DNA of 64,000 nt from Mycolicibacterium alvei. GTDB lineage: Bacteria > Actinomycetota > Actinomycetes > Mycobacteriales > Mycobacteriaceae. The DNA lies in contig NZ_AP022565.1 in the NCBI RefSeq assembly GCF_010727325.1, forward strand, positions 3,038,001 through 3,102,000. The letters are read 5' to 3'. A model generated the notes under the pieces. The model had not been told where the DNA came from. It searched no databases and worked only from the letters and a program-made list of their open reading frames with translations. Each line of letters starts with the position of its first letter. Position 1 is the stretch's first letter. The position numbers were made by a program, and so were the translations under genes. Below, one piece after another: positions 9,464 through 22,709 of the stretch.

Positions 9464-9509
9464 GTGGAAGCAGCCGTAAGCACCGAAACTAAATGAGGTC
9501 CGTGCGCAG

Positions 9510-10828
9510 GTGACTGTGGAGTTGGCACATCCGTCGACCGAACCGCTCGCGTCCCGGTCGCCGACCACTCCTGCCCATCCGCGGTGGTGGTTTCTGTGGA
9601 CCACCCCGGGGCGCATCCTGACCATCGGTGTGGTGCTCGCCGGGCTGGTCATCGCCAGCGCGTTCGCCACTTCCACCACGATCAACGACCGCCAGCAGGC
9701 GCTGACCACGGTGCTCGATCACACCGAGCCCCTGGCGTTCGCCGCGGGCCAGCTCTACACCACGCTGTCGGTCGCCGATGCCGCCGCGGCCACGGCCTTC
9801 ATCGCCGGAGCCGAGCCCCGTGACGTGCGGCAGCGCTATGAGCAGGCCATCACCGATGCCTCGGTGGCGGTGACCAGGGCGTCGAGCGGGCTGACCGACG
9901 AGGTACTGGTCCAGTTGCTCGGCCGGATCAACGCGCGGCTGGCGGTGTACACCGGCCTGGTGGAGACGGCGCGGACCAACAACCGGGCCGGCAATCCGGT
10001 GGGCTCGTCGTACCTGTCGGAAGCGTCGGCGCTGATGCAGGCGCAGATCCTGCCCGATGCGCAACGCCTGTACGAGGAGACCTCGGCACGGGTGGATGCC
10101 GAGACGACGGCCTCCACCCGGATCCCGGCCGCGGTGATGTTGGTGGTGCTGGCCACGCTGATGTTCGGTGCGTTCGCCAACCGCTGGCTGGCCCGACGCA
10201 CCCGGCGCCGGGTCAACATCGGTTTCGTGGCCGGCGGGATGGCCGTGCTGATCATGCTGATCTGGGTGACGACGGCACTGGTCATCTCGACGTCGGACAG
10301 CCGCAGCGCCAAGGACACCGCGGCCGAATCCCTGAAGACCGTGACCAACCTGGCCATCACCGCCCAGCAGGCACGAGCCGACGAGACCCTGGCCCTGATC
10401 CGGCGGGGCGACGAGAACCTGCGTAAGCAGTCCTACTACCAGCGCATCGAGGCCATGCAACAGCAGCTCGCCAAATATCTGGCCCGCGACACCGGTATCG
10501 ACAAGAGCGATCTGACGGGGGCCGAGGATCTGCTCACGAAATGGCGTGCGGCCGACGACAGGATCAACGCCTATATCGCGGTGGGCAATTACCAGGCCGC
10601 GACACAGGTCGCGCTGGGCACCGGCGAGGACGATTCCACGTCGGCCTTCGACAAGCTGGACGGCGCGTTGGCCAAGGGCATCGAACACAGCCGCAGCCAG
10701 CTGCGCAGCGACATCGCCAATGCCCGCCGGGTGTTGTCCGGCGCGACCGTGGGTGCCGCCCTGCTCAGTTTGGCGGCAGCGCTGGCGGTGGCGCTGGGAT
10801 TGTGGCCTCGACTCAGCGAGTACCGCTG

Positions 10829-10829
<1 letters not shown>
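9510..10829 (+). CDS. glnX: Membrane sensor protein GlnX
   Basis: 439-aa membrane protein and first gene of the glnX-glnH-pknG operon. It has four predicted membrane helices: about residues 36-54, 206-224, 236-259 and 411-430. Two large extracytoplasmic helical loops (about 55-205 and 260-410) lie between them. In mycobacteria, GlnX is reported to pass a signal from the solute-binding protein GlnH to the kinase PknG in response to Asp/Glu-type amino acids. The pair of extracellular four-helix-like regions resembles chemoreceptor-type sensors. Start is GTG. Its stop overlaps the glnH start (TGATG). Confidence 0.88.
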
Positions 10830-14112
<3,283 letters not shown>

Positions 14113-14121
14113 GTTTCTCCA

Positions 14122-14184
14122 ATTGACGTAGCGCACTACTCGAACCGTGGCGACACGTTCGTTCGATGATTGCTTCACGTCAAT
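14122..14184. other. Convergent intergenic inverted repeat between pknG and ackA
   Basis: The 95-bp gap between the pknG and ackA stops holds ATTGACGT (14122-14129) and its exact complement ACGTCAAT (14177-14184). A smaller imperfect hairpin (TAGT...ACTA, about 14186-14210) runs into the ackA stop. This probably serves as a two-way terminator. No T-run is present, so termination is inferred only from the position. Confidence 0.35.
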
Positions 14185-14207
14185 CTAGTGGTGTGCCACA
14201 CACATAA

Positions 14208-15404
14208 CTAGCCGATGACCAGCTCTGCGGCGGCCCGTGCGATCGCCAACTCCTCGTTGGTCGGCACCACCAACACCGTAACCGGTGAGCCTTTAACCGA
14301 GATGCACCGCGCCCCTTTACCTCTCGCGGTGTTGAGTTCCTCGTCGATCTCGATTCCCAGCCCGGTCAACCCGGCCAGGGCATCGCGGCGCACCGCGGCA
14401 TCGTTCTCCCCGACACCCGCGGTGAAGCTGATGACATCGGCCCGGCCCAGCACTGCCAGGTACGCACCGACGTACTTGCGCAGCCGGTGGATGTAGACGT
14501 CGTACGCCAATTGCGCATCCGCATCGCCAGATTCGATCCGGGCGCGCAATTTGCGGAAGTCGTTCTCGCCGCCGAGGCCACGCACACCCGACTGCCGGTT
14601 GAGCATCGTGTCGATGTCCTCGACACCCATGCCTGCCGTGCGGCACAGGTACATGATGATGCCCGGGTCGACGTCGCCGCTGCGGGTGCCCATCACCAGG
14701 CCCTCCATCGGCGTCAGGCCCATCGAGGTGTCCACCGCCCGACCCCCGGCGATCGCCGACGCCGACGCGCCGTTACCCAGGTGCAGCACAATCTGATTCA
14801 GCGACTCGTACGGCCTGTCGAGGAACACCGCGGCCTGCTCGCTGACGTACCGGTGCGAGGTGCCATGGAACCCGTAACGGCGAATGTGCCACCGCTCGGC
14901 GACTTCGCGGTCGATGGCGTAATTCGCCGCTGCCGCCGGGAGGTTGTGGAAGAACGCGGTGTCGAACACCGCCACGTGCGGGAGATCGGGCAGCATCCTG
15001 CGCGCCACCTCCATACCCAGCACCCCGGGCGGGTTGTGCAGCGGCGCCAACGGCGCCAATTCCTTCATCCTGGCGATCAGCTCGTCGGTCACCAGGGTGG
15101 GTGCATAGAACTGGCGACCGCCGTGCACGGCCCGGTGGCCCACCGCGACCAGACCGACGGATTCCACGTGGGCGCCGGCCTCGTCGAGCATGTCGAACAC
15201 GGTGCGCAGCGCCGCCTCGTGGTCGGGGATGGCGGTGCCGTCGCGGCGCACCTCCAGGTCGCCGATGGTGAGACCGGCCAGCGCCGAATCCTCACCGATT
15301 CGCTCGATGATGCTGTCGGCCCGCGACTCACCCGAATCAGGTTCGACGAGTTGACATTTCAGTGATGATGAGCCGGAGTTGATGACGAGTACGGTGGCGC
15401 TCAC
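14208..15404 (-). CDS. ackA: Acetate kinase
   Basis: 398-aa acetate kinase (acetyl-phosphate + ADP = acetate + ATP). Motifs: [15 protein letters not shown] at the N-terminus (phosphate 1 region), [46 protein letters not shown] and FTAGVGEN near the C-terminus. The GTG start overlaps the pta stop by 4 nt. Last gene of the fgd1-pta-ackA operon. Confidence 0.96.
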   Translation of the reverse strand: MSATVLVINSGSSSLKCQLVEPDSGESRADSIIERIGEDSALAGLTIGDLEVRRDGTAIPDHEAALRTVFDMLDEAGAHVESVGLVAVGHRAVHGGRQFYAPTLVTDELIARMKELAPLAPLHNPPGVLGMEVARRMLPDLPHVAVFDTAFFHNLPAAAANYAIDREVAERWHIRRYGFHGTSHRYVSEQAAVFLDRPYESLNQIVLHLGNGASASAIAGGRAVDTSMGLTPMEGLVMGTRSGDVDPGIIMYLCRTAGMGVEDIDTMLNRQSGVRGLGGENDFRKLRARIESGDADAQLAYDVYIHRLRKYVGAYLAVLGRADVISFTAGVGENDAAVRRDALAGLTGLGIEIDEELNTARGKGARCISVKGSPVTVLVVPTNEELAIARAAAELVIG

Positions 15405-17494
15405 GGCTTAACCTGTTCCTGCGCCTGGATCGCGGTGATCGCCACGGTGTTGACGATGTCCTCTACCAGGGCACCCCGGGACAGATCGTTGACCGGCTTG
15501 TTCAGCCCCTGCAGCACCGGGCCGATCGCGATGGCGCCTGCGCTGCGCTGCACCGCCTTGTACGTATTGTTACCGGTGTTGAGGTCGGGGAAGATCAGCA
15601 CGGTCGCCCGACCCGCCACCGGCGAGTCGGGCATCTTGGTGGCCGCCACCGACGGCTCCACGGCCGCGTCGTACTGGATCGGCCCCTCCACCAACAGATC
15701 CGGTTCGCGTTGACGCACCAGTTCGGTTGCCGCCCGGACCTTGTCGACGTCGGCTCCGGTACCCGAGCTTCCGGTCGAATAGGAGAGCATGGCAACCCGC
15801 GGGGCGATACCGAACTGGGCGGCGGTGCGCGCCGAGGAGATCGCGATGTCGGCAAGTTGCTCGGCGTTCGGATCCGGCACGATCGCGCAGTCGCCGTAGG
15901 CCAGCACCCGGTCGGCCAGGCACATCAGGAAGATGCTCGACACCGTCGAGATTCCGGGTGCGGTGCGGATGATCTCGAAGGCCGGCCGCACCGTGTGCGC
16001 GGTGGTGTGCGCGGCACCCGACACCATGCCGTCCACCATCTCGTTGTGCACCAGCATCGTGCCGAAATACGAGACGTCGTGGATGATCTCGCGGGCCTGC
16101 TCGACGGTCACGCCTTTCTTGCGGCGCAGCTCGGCGTACTGCTCGGCGAACTGGTCACACAACACGCTGGTGAGCGGATCGAGCACCACGGCGGCATCGA
16201 TGTTCACCCCGAGTTCGGCTGCACGCGAGCGGATCTGACTCTCTTCGCCCAGGATGGTCAGCTCGGCCACCTCATGCTGCAACAGCCGGCTCGCAGCTCT
16301 GAGGATGCGGTCGTCGGTGCCCTCGGGCAGCACGATGCGCCTGCGGTGTGAGCGGGCCCGGTCGAGGAGCTGGTAGGTGAACATCTGCGGCGTGGTGACC
16401 GCGGGAATCGGGATGCTCAGTTGGGCCAGCAGGTCGTTGATGTCGACATGGCGGTCCATCAGTGCCAAAGCCGTGTCGATCTTGCGCTGCGATGCCGCGG
16501 TGACCCGGCCGCGCGTGCCGGCGAGCCGGCTCGCGGTCTCGAAGGTTCCGTATTTGGTGGCGATGATGGGCAACCGCAGCCCCAGACCTTCGACCAGCGC
16601 GGCGATGGCCGGGTGCAGTTCGAGCCCGCCGTTGAGAATGATGCACGACAGTGACGGAAATCCTTCGGCGACATGGGCACTGGCCAGTGCCAGCACCACG
16701 TCGGACCGGTCGCCCGGGGTCACCACGGCGATGCCTTCGGTCAGCCGCTCCAGGCAATGCTCGGCGGTCATGCCGGCCACCATCACGCCCATCGCCTCCC
16801 GGGACAGCAACTCGGGATCCCCGGCGACCATGGTGCCGTCGACCGCCGCCTGCATCTCGGCGACCGACGGCGCCACCAGCAACGGTTCCTCGGGCAGCAC
16901 ATAGGCAGGCGGCCCGAGGGGTTTGAGAGCCTCGGCCACCGCGTCCAACTGCGCCGGGTCACACCGGTTGGCGACCACGGCCGCGGCGTGGGCATGCTGA
17001 TGGCTCAGCTCGGCCAGGCACACCTCGACCGCATGAGCGACTTCCTCAGGCGTTCGGTCGGCGGCCTTGACCGCGAGTACGACGGGAGCACCGAGGTTGA
17101 CCGCGATGCGCGCGTTCATGCTCAGCTCGCTGGGGGTGGCGACATCGGTGTAGTCGCTACCGACGATCAGCACGGCGTCGCACTGCTCGGCGACGCGGTG
17201 GAACCGATCGACGATGTCGGCGATCGCGAGATCGGGATCCTCGTGCACCTGCTGGTAGCTGACCCCGACGCACTCGTCGTAACTCAGCCCGGCCGTGGCA
17301 CGGGACAGCAACAATTCGAGGATGTAATCCCGATTCTCGCCGAGTCGGGTGATCGGGCGGAACACCCCGACCCGCGGCACCGTCGCGGCAAGTCGATGCA
17401 GGATGCCCAGCGCAATCGTCGACTTGCCGGTGTCGCCTTCGGGGGAAGCTACGTATACGGCGGTCGCGATCGAGGCCCGACTGTCATCGTTCAT
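15401..17494 (-). CDS. pta: Phosphate acetyltransferase
   Basis: 697-aa long-form phosphotransacetylase (acetyl-CoA + phosphate = acetyl-phosphate + CoA). It has an N-terminal P-loop BioD-like domain ([15 protein letters not shown], about residues 15-29), a central DRTGG domain (about 220-330) and the C-terminal catalytic PTA domain ([16 protein letters not shown], about 385 on; [39 protein letters not shown]). ATG at 17494 is chosen over an in-frame GTG at 17518 that would overlap the fgd1 stop. Coupled to ackA. Confidence 0.95.
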   Translation of the reverse strand: MNDDSRASIATAVYVASPEGDTGKSTIALGILHRLAATVPRVGVFRPITRLGENRDYILELLLSRATAGLSYDECVGVSYQQVHEDPDLAIADIVDRFHRVAEQCDAVLIVGSDYTDVATPSELSMNARIAVNLGAPVVLAVKAADRTPEEVAHAVEVCLAELSHQHAHAAAVVANRCDPAQLDAVAEALKPLGPPAYVLPEEPLLVAPSVAEMQAAVDGTMVAGDPELLSREAMGVMVAGMTAEHCLERLTEGIAVVTPGDRSDVVLALASAHVAEGFPSLSCIILNGGLELHPAIAALVEGLGLRLPIIATKYGTFETASRLAGTRGRVTAASQRKIDTALALMDRHVDINDLLAQLSIPIPAVTTPQMFTYQLLDRARSHRRRIVLPEGTDDRILRAASRLLQHEVAELTILGEESQIRSRAAELGVNIDAAVVLDPLTSVLCDQFAEQYAELRRKKGVTVEQAREIIHDVSYFGTMLVHNEMVDGMVSGAAHTTAHTVRPAFEIIRTAPGISTVSSIFLMCLADRVLAYGDCAIVPDPNAEQLADIAISSARTAAQFGIAPRVAMLSYSTGSSGTGADVDKVRAATELVRQREPDLLVEGPIQYDAAVEPSVAATKMPDSPVAGRATVLIFPDLNTGNNTYKAVQRSAGAIAIGPVLQGLNKPVNDLSRGALVEDIVNTVAITAIQAQEQVKP

Positions 17495-17510
17495 CGCCTC
17501 AGATTTTGCC

Positions 17511-18530
17511 TTATGCACGGCTCCCGAGTGCGCGCAGTCGCGGCTCCAGGTCTTTTTTGAACAGGTCGAGGAAGCGACGCTGGTCGTGACCGGGGGCGTG
17601 GAACACCAGATGGTTCAGGCCCCACTTGACGTACTGGCCGACCTTCTCGACCGCCTCGTCGGGGTCCGAGGCGACAATCCAGCGCTTGGCAACCTGCTCG
17701 ATGGGCAGCGCGTCGGCGGCCTTCTCCATCTCGATCGGATCCTCGATCGAGTGTTTCTGCTCGGGCGTCAGCGACAGCGGCGCCCAGAACCGGGTGTTCT
17801 CCAGCGCCAGCTTCGGGTCGGGATCGTAGGAGATCTTGATCTCGATCATCCGGTCGATGTCCTCGACATTGCGGCCGGCAGCCTCGGCACCTTCTGCGAC
17901 CGCGGGGATGAGCTTGTCCTTGTACAGCTCCTCCCCCTTGCCGGAGGTGCAGATGAACCCGTCACCGGCGCGGCCGGCGTATTTGGCCACCACCGGACCG
18001 CCCGCGGCGATGTACACGGGGATGCCGCCCTCGGGCACGTCGTAGATCGAGGCGCCCCGGAGCTTGTAGTACTCGCCGTCGAAATCGACTCGGTCGCCGA
18101 CCCACAGCTCGCGCATGAGCTTGACCGACTCGCGCAGCCGGGCGAAGCGCTCCTTGAACTCCGGCCACTCCCCCATGTACCCGGTGGCGATCTCGTTGAG
18201 CGCCTCACCGGTGCCCACCCCGAGGAAGATCCGGCCCGGGTACAGGCAGCCCATGGTCGCGAAGGCCTGCGCGATCACCGCCGGGTTGTACCGGAACGTC
18301 GGCGTCAGCACCGAGGTGCCCAGCACCAGCCGCTCGGTCCGCTCGCCCACCGCCGTCATCCAGGCCAGCGAGAACGGCGCGTGCCCGCCCTCGTGGCGCC
18401 AGGGCTGGAAATGGTCGCTGACCGTCGCGCTGTCCATCCCTGCCGCTTCGGCCAGCACGGCCAGCTCGACAAGTTCCCGGGGCGCGAACTGCTCCGCCGA
18501 CGCTTTATAACCAAGTTTGAGTTCAGCCAC
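17511..18530 (-). CDS. fgd1: F420-dependent glucose-6-phosphate dehydrogenase Fgd1
   Basis: 339-aa luciferase-like (LLM) TIM-barrel enzyme that oxidises glucose 6-phosphate to 6-phosphogluconolactone with coenzyme F420, the main source of reduced F420 in mycobacteria. FGD signature segments include [20 protein letters not shown] (F420 and substrate contacts, about residues 33-52), [31 protein letters not shown] and [12 protein letters not shown] start. Only 34 bp separate it from the divergent hydrolase gene, so the two promoters must overlap. Confidence 0.96.
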   Translation of the reverse strand: MAELKLGYKASAEQFAPRELVELAVLAEAAGMDSATVSDHFQPWRHEGGHAPFSLAWMTAVGERTERLVLGTSVLTPTFRYNPAVIAQAFATMGCLYPGRIFLGVGTGEALNEIATGYMGEWPEFKERFARLRESVKLMRELWVGDRVDFDGEYYKLRGASIYDVPEGGIPVYIAAGGPVVAKYAGRAGDGFICTSGKGEELYKDKLIPAVAEGAEAAGRNVEDIDRMIEIKISYDPDPKLALENTRFWAPLSLTPEQKHSIEDPIEMEKAADALPIEQVAKRWIVASDPDEAVEKVGQYVKWGLNHLVFHAPGHDQRRFLDLFKKDLEPRLRALGSRA

Positions 18531-18552
18531 GGTTCGTTTCTACTCCAGTCCC

Positions 18553-18558
18553 TAAACT
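18553..18558 (+). promoter_or_regulatory. -10 box for leaderless metallo-hydrolase gene
   Basis: TAAACT ends 6 nt before the ATG at 18565, with no ribosome site. It lies within the 34-bp space shared with the fgd1 start on the other strand. Confidence 0.55.
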
Positions 18559-18564
18559 CGCGGC

Positions 18565-19293
18565 ATGGCAGCAGTCCTGAGTGCGATCACCGAGCACGTG
18601 CACTTCGCCCAGACCGACTTGGTCAACTGGACGCTGGTGACCGACCGGGATCGGGTCATGCTGATCGACGCCGGGTTCCCCGGGCAGCGCGACGATGTCG
18701 TCGGATCGGTCCGCCAACTCGGCTTCACCGTCGACGACATCGCCGCCGTGCTGCTGACCCACGCCCACATCGATCACCTCGGCAGTGCCATCTGGCTGGC
18801 GAAAACCCATGGCACACCGGTGTTCTGCCACGCAGGAGAACTCGGCCACACCAAACGTGAGTACCTGGAACAAGCCGCGCCCGCTGACGTGGTCCGCAAT
18901 ATCTGGCAGCCCCGCTGGCTGAAGTGGGCGGCCACCATCACCGCCAAGGGCGGGCTGAACCACGCCGGCATCCCGACGGCGCAGGCGCTGACCGGCGCGG
19001 ACGACCTCCCGGGCAGCCCGGTGCCCGTCCCCACCCCGGGGCACACCGGCGGGCACTGTTCGTTCCTCGTCGACGGGGTCCTGATCAGTGGGGACGCCCT
19101 GGTGACCGGGCATCCGCTGTTGCGCCACACCGGCCCGACGCTGCTGCCCGCCCTGTTCAACCACGACGAGGCCGGCTGCCGGTCCAGCTTGACGACGCTG
19201 GCGGCCGTCGATACCGACGTGATGCTGCCCGGCCATGGCCCGGTGTGGCGCGGATCGATCGCCGACGCCGCCGCGGCGGCGCTCCGCACCTAA
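18565..19293 (+). CDS. MBL-fold metallo-hydrolase
   Basis: 242-aa metallo-beta-lactamase-fold hydrolase. Zinc ligands: THAHIDHLG (HxHxDH, about residues 71-77), PTPGHTGGHCSF (His), SGDALVTG (bridging Asp) and LPGHGPVW (His). All expected ligands are present. It corresponds in place to Rv0406c beside fgd1. Substrate unknown; glyoxalase II-like or lactonase activity would fit the fold. Its 3' end overlaps the convergent small membrane protein gene by 4 nt. Confidence 0.88.
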   Translation: MAAVLSAITEHVHFAQTDLVNWTLVTDRDRVMLIDAGFPGQRDDVVGSVRQLGFTVDDIAAVLLTHAHIDHLGSAIWLAKTHGTPVFCHAGELGHTKREYLEQAAPADVVRNIWQPRWLKWAATITAKGGLNHAGIPTAQALTGADDLPGSPVPVPTPGHTGGHCSFLVDGVLISGDALVTGHPLLRHTGPTLLPALFNHDEAGCRSSLTTLAAVDTDVMLPGHGPVWRGSIADAAAAALRT

Positions 19294-19616
19294 TGCTGCA
19301 AGATGCGGTACCCGAGTAAGAAGAACCCGGTCAGGCACAGCCCGCAGGCCAGCACGATCGTCGGCATCAGGACCATCTGGTCGAGCTCGTCGGGGTCGAA
19401 CACCTCGTCGTCGTACACCGAGCCGAACAGCACCCGGGCAAACCTGGTCCGGCGAAACGCGTGCATCCGTCGTTGTGATTCCGCCGAGTCCGCCCGGCGT
19501 CCGATGAACAGTCGCAAAGCCACCCCGGTCGCGAACACCACCGCCGCCGCTACCAGCAGCAGCGACCCCACGAACACCTGCACACTCGGCAAATGCACCC
19601 CCAGCAGTGACGACAA
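19290..19616 (-). CDS. Small two-helix membrane protein, function unknown
   Basis: 108-aa protein with two clear membrane helices (about residues 12-36 and 83-104). A basic and then acidic cytoplasmic loop joins them (RRMHAFRRTRFARV, then YDDEVFDPDELDQM). No recognised domain. Convergent with the MBL-fold gene and 27 bp downstream of the GNAT gene on the same strand, so it may be co-transcribed with that gene. Confidence 0.7.
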   Translation of the reverse strand: MSSLLGVHLPSVQVFVGSLLLVAAAVVFATGVALRLFIGRRADSAESQRRMHAFRRTRFARVLFGSVYDDEVFDPDELDQMVLMPTIVLACGLCLTGFFLLGYRILQH

Positions 19617-19643
19617 GTCCGGGGGCCAGCCTAACCGGCATCG

Positions 19644-20138
19644 TCAGCTCAACTGCTTCTCGAACGCAATCGGACACACCGCCCCTTCGGCCTCGGCCGG
19701 CATCGGAGCGACCAGTCGGGTGTAACCCGCGGAGTCGTAGAGCGCCTCGGCCTCGGGCTGCAGGTGACCCGTCGTCAGATAGATCCTCCGGTACCCGCGT
19801 GCGGCGATCTCGCCTTCGAGGTGGGCCAGCAGCACCCTGGCGTGCCCCCGCTGCCGGTAACGGCTGTCGGTCCAGATGCGTTTGAGTTCGGCGGTCTGGG
19901 CGTCGAACCGGGTGAACGCGCCGCCGGTAACCGGCACACCGTCGAGCACACCGACATACAGTCCTCCGCCGGGCGGGGCGAACTCGTCGGCGGATTTCCC
20001 GCGCAGCCAGCCCAGCATCTGTTCCGGCGTTCCGCCGTAGCGCCCCGAGTACTCGACCGACAGCTCGGCCAGCAGCGGTCCGGCCAGTGGATCATCCAGG
20101 CCGACCGCGACAAATCGCACACCACGCACGGATGCCAT
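19644..20138 (-). CDS. GNAT family N-acetyltransferase
   Basis: 164-aa acetyltransferase. The acetyl-CoA pyrophosphate loop is RYRQRGHARVLLAHLE (about residues 95-110). A following YLTTGHLQPEAEALYDSAGY is the typical GNAT C-terminal segment. The start is uncertain: ATG at 20138 and ATG at 20147 are both possible, each with a purine-rich stretch very close upstream. Acceptor substrate unknown. Confidence 0.8.
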   Translation of the reverse strand: MASVRGVRFVAVGLDDPLAGPLLAELSVEYSGRYGGTPEQMLGWLRGKSADEFAPPGGGLYVGVLDGVPVTGGAFTRFDAQTAELKRIWTDSRYRQRGHARVLLAHLEGEIAARGYRRIYLTTGHLQPEAEALYDSAGYTRLVAPMPAEAEGAVCPIAFEKQLS

Positions 20139-20265
20139 CCTTCTCATACCTTTTGCCGGTATCGGCACCGCCACTGCGACGTCACCTGTTTCGTCCTACC
20201 CGGCCGACGCGTCTCACCCGGGAGGGTCGTCGTACGGCGGCAGATGAATTGCCCGGCAACGGCAC

Positions 20266-21345
20266 TCACTTCCGGGCGAGGTAGTAGTAGTTCGACGGGT
20301 CCTGCTCGACCTCGGTGACGTCCACGTCGGTGAACCCGGCGTCGGCGAGCATCGACACCGCCAGCTGCCTGCCCCACATCGTGCCCAGCCCGGCGCCGCC
20401 CAGGCCGAGTGACACCGACATGCAGTGCGTCAGGGACACGGCGTAGCGATAGGTACCCATCGGCGTGCCGATGTTGTCCTCCAGCCGACTGGAAGCCTTG
20501 ATGTCGGCCATCACCAGCACTCCACCCGGCCGCAGCGCGCGATAGATGTTCTCCAGAACGCGCGCCGGCTGCGCCTGGTCGTGAATCGCATCGAATGCGG
20601 TGATGACGTCGTACGTCGCGGTCTGGTCCAGTTCGGCCAAGTCCGCAGGCAGGAACGAGACATTGGTCAATCCGCGTTGCTCCGCCTCGGCGGCCCCGGT
20701 GGCGATCGCTTCCGGTGAGAAGTCGATACCGGTGAATCGGCTGGCCGGATAGGCCCGGGCCATCAGGCCGATCGCGTATCCGCTGCCGCAACCGAAATCA
20801 GCGACGTCGATTCCGCTCTCGAGCCGTCGCGGAAGGCCGTCGACCAACGGCAGCACGGCACTGATCAGGGCCGCGTCGAACACCTCACCGCTGCGCTCTG
20901 CCATCACGGTGTGGAAGCGCGGATAGTCGTCGTAGTGCAGACCGCCCCCGTCGCGGAAGCAGCCGAGGATCTTCTGTTCGACCTCGCACATCAGCGGGAC
21001 GTACTGGGCCAGGCGCGCCAGATTGCCCAGGCCGGAGTCGCGCGTCAGCGCAGCGGCGCGGTGGGCGGGCAACCGGTATGTCGAGGACTCGGCGTCGTAG
21101 TCGACCACCCGCCCGGCGGCCATCCCGCCCAGCCACTCGCGGACGTAGCGTTCGTCGAGGCCGGCCGCGGCGGCGATCTCGGCGCTCGTTGCCGGCGTTA
21201 GCTGCGCCATGGCGTCGAACAGTCCGGTTTGGTGGCCGATACTCAGCAGGAGGGTCAACCCTGCGCTGTCGATCGCCGAGGTGATCCGTTCGAAGAAATC
21301 CTCTGCGGTTTCGCTAATCGCCTGCTGATCGGTGCCATTTGCCAT
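20266..21345 (-). CDS. SAM-dependent methyltransferase with N-terminal winged helix
   Basis: 359-aa class I methyltransferase. The N-terminal 110 residues form a winged-helix dimerisation domain like that of small-molecule O-methyltransferases ([20 protein letters not shown]). Rossmann motif I is [14 protein letters not shown] (about residues 175-188), followed by [18 protein letters not shown] and [13 protein letters not shown] at 21345 fits the conserved region; the longer open frame would run through the divergent SDR promoter. Substrate unknown. Confidence 0.82.
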   Translation of the reverse strand: MANGTDQQAISETAEDFFERITSAIDSAGLTLLLSIGHQTGLFDAMAQLTPATSAEIAAAAGLDERYVREWLGGMAAGRVVDYDAESSTYRLPAHRAAALTRDSGLGNLARLAQYVPLMCEVEQKILGCFRDGGGLHYDDYPRFHTVMAERSGEVFDAALISAVLPLVDGLPRRLESGIDVADFGCGSGYAIGLMARAYPASRFTGIDFSPEAIATGAAEAEQRGLTNVSFLPADLAELDQTATYDVITAFDAIHDQAQPARVLENIYRALRPGGVLVMADIKASSRLEDNIGTPMGTYRYAVSLTHCMSVSLGLGGAGLGTMWGRQLAVSMLADAGFTDVDVTEVEQDPSNYYYLARK

Positions 21346-21392
21346 CACGCCCGCCCAGGCTACCCGCTTGCGCCACCCCCTTCCGCACCAAA

Positions 21393-21408
21393 CTTGACAC
21401 GTGTAAAG
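21393..21408. promoter_or_regulatory. 16-bp palindromic operator upstream of SDR gene
   Basis: CTTGACAC-GTGTAAAG: the two half-sites match at 7 of 8 positions when folded. The right half overlaps a -10-like TAAAGT (21404-21409) that ends 8 nt before the SDR ATG. The form suits a TetR-type repressor, but no regulator gene is adjacent. Confidence 0.5.
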
Positions 21409-21417
21409 TTCGCCGCC

Positions 21418-22290
21418 ATGGACAACATCAGGGGCAAGACCATCGCGATCACCGGTGCCGCCCGCGGCATCGGTTACGCCACCGCCAAGGCCCTGCTGGC
21501 CAAGGGTGCCCGCGTGGTGATCGGCGACCGTGACGTCGCTCTTCAGGAGTCGGCCGTCGTCGAGCTGACCAAGCTCGGCCCGGTGTCGGGCTACCCGCTC
21601 GACGTCACCGACCGCGAATCCTTCGCGACGTTCCTGGACAAGGCCCGCACCGACGGTGGCGGGCACATCGACGTGCTGATCAACAACGCCGGCGTCATGC
21701 CGATCGGCCCGTTCCTGGAACAGTCCGAGCAGGCCATCCGATCCTCCGTCGAGGTCAACGTCTACGGCGTGCTCACCGGCTGCCAACTGGTACTGCCCGA
21801 GATGGTCAATCGCCGCAGCGGCCACGTCATCAACATCGCCTCACTGTCGGGCCTGATCCCGCTGCCCGGCCAGGTGGTCTACGCCGGCGCCAAATACGCC
21901 GTCGTCGGACTGACCACCGCACTGGCCGATGAAATGGCCCCGCACGGGGTCGACGTATCGGTGATCATGCCGCCGTTCACCAACACCGACCTGATCGCGG
22001 GCACCAAGTCCAGCGGTGCGCTCAAACCCGTCGAGCCCGAAGAAATTGCCGCAGCCATCGTCAAAACTCTGAACAAGCCCAAGACCCATGTGTCGGTGCC
22101 GCCGCCGCTGCGCTTCACCGCGCAGGCCGCGCAGCTGCTGCCGCCCAAGGGCCGGCGTTGGATGAACAGGAAGCTGGGACTGGACGGCGTGTTCCTGCAG
22201 TTCGACGCCGCCAAGCGCAAGAGCTACGAGGACCGGGCCCGGGCGGCCCAGGGTGTCATCGAGAGCGGAGGAGCCGCGAACCCGAGCTAG
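21418..22290 (+). CDS. Short-chain dehydrogenase/reductase
   Basis: 290-aa classical SDR. Cofactor-binding [11 protein letters not shown] (about residues 13-23), NNAGVMPIG (about 87-95), catalytic Ser in NIASLSGL, and Tyr/Lys in YAGAK (about 158-162). A C-terminal extension of about 60 residues contains a basic, membrane-surface-like stretch ([13 protein letters not shown]), seen in several mycobacterial lipid- or sterol-related SDRs. Substrate unknown. Divergent from the methyltransferase gene. Confidence 0.88.
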   Translation: MDNIRGKTIAITGAARGIGYATAKALLAKGARVVIGDRDVALQESAVVELTKLGPVSGYPLDVTDRESFATFLDKARTDGGGHIDVLINNAGVMPIGPFLEQSEQAIRSSVEVNVYGVLTGCQLVLPEMVNRRSGHVINIASLSGLIPLPGQVVYAGAKYAVVGLTTALADEMAPHGVDVSVIMPPFTNTDLIAGTKSSGALKPVEPEEIAAAIVKTLNKPKTHVSVPPPLRFTAQAAQLLPPKGRRWMNRKLGLDGVFLQFDAAKRKSYEDRARAAQGVIESGGAANPS

Positions 22291-22697
22291 AAGGTGGGCA
22301 GCTCAGCACCGTGGCGGTAGCCCTCGATCACGTCGAGGGCGCCGCCGAGCAGCTCCTCGTGGGTGAACTCGTAGCGCTCGACGCTGCCGACGAACACCAC
22401 CCGCACGATCTCGCCGTCCTCGGCCGCGTCCAGCCACAGAGAGGTCACCGGGAGGCCGTCGGACACCTGGGTGCCGGACGGCTCGTAGAACCACACCGCG
22501 TAGTCGTCGTTGGATTCGTCTTCGTCAAAAGTCCAGCCGCGCGCGGTGATCCGCTCGTCGAACTCGGCCAGATCGGCAACGACCGCATCCGGGATGTCGG
22601 CCAGCTGGTCGACTGCCTCCTGGGACACCCACCGCGTGTCGCGAGCGGCCTGCCGCTTGCGACGGCGGGCCTTCTTGGCGGCACTCTCCTTGGACAT
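22287..22697 (-). CDS. Conserved hypothetical protein
   Basis: 136-aa soluble protein with a very basic N-terminus (MSKESAAKKARRRKRQAARD), then an acidic, mixed alpha/beta body with many Trp/Tyr residues (DDYAVWFYEPSGTQV, SLWLDAAEDGE). No known motif. ATG at 22697 lies 12 nt after the metZ stop, so it is probably the last gene of the purT-metZ operon. Its 3' end overlaps the convergent SDR gene by 4 nt. Confidence 0.72.
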   Translation of the reverse strand: MSKESAAKKARRRKRQAARDTRWVSQEAVDQLADIPDAVVADLAEFDERITARGWTFDEDESNDDYAVWFYEPSGTQVSDGLPVTSLWLDAAEDGEIVRVVFVGSVERYEFTHEELLGGALDVIEGYRHGAELPTF

Positions 22698-22709
22698 CCC
22701 CAACCCCGG

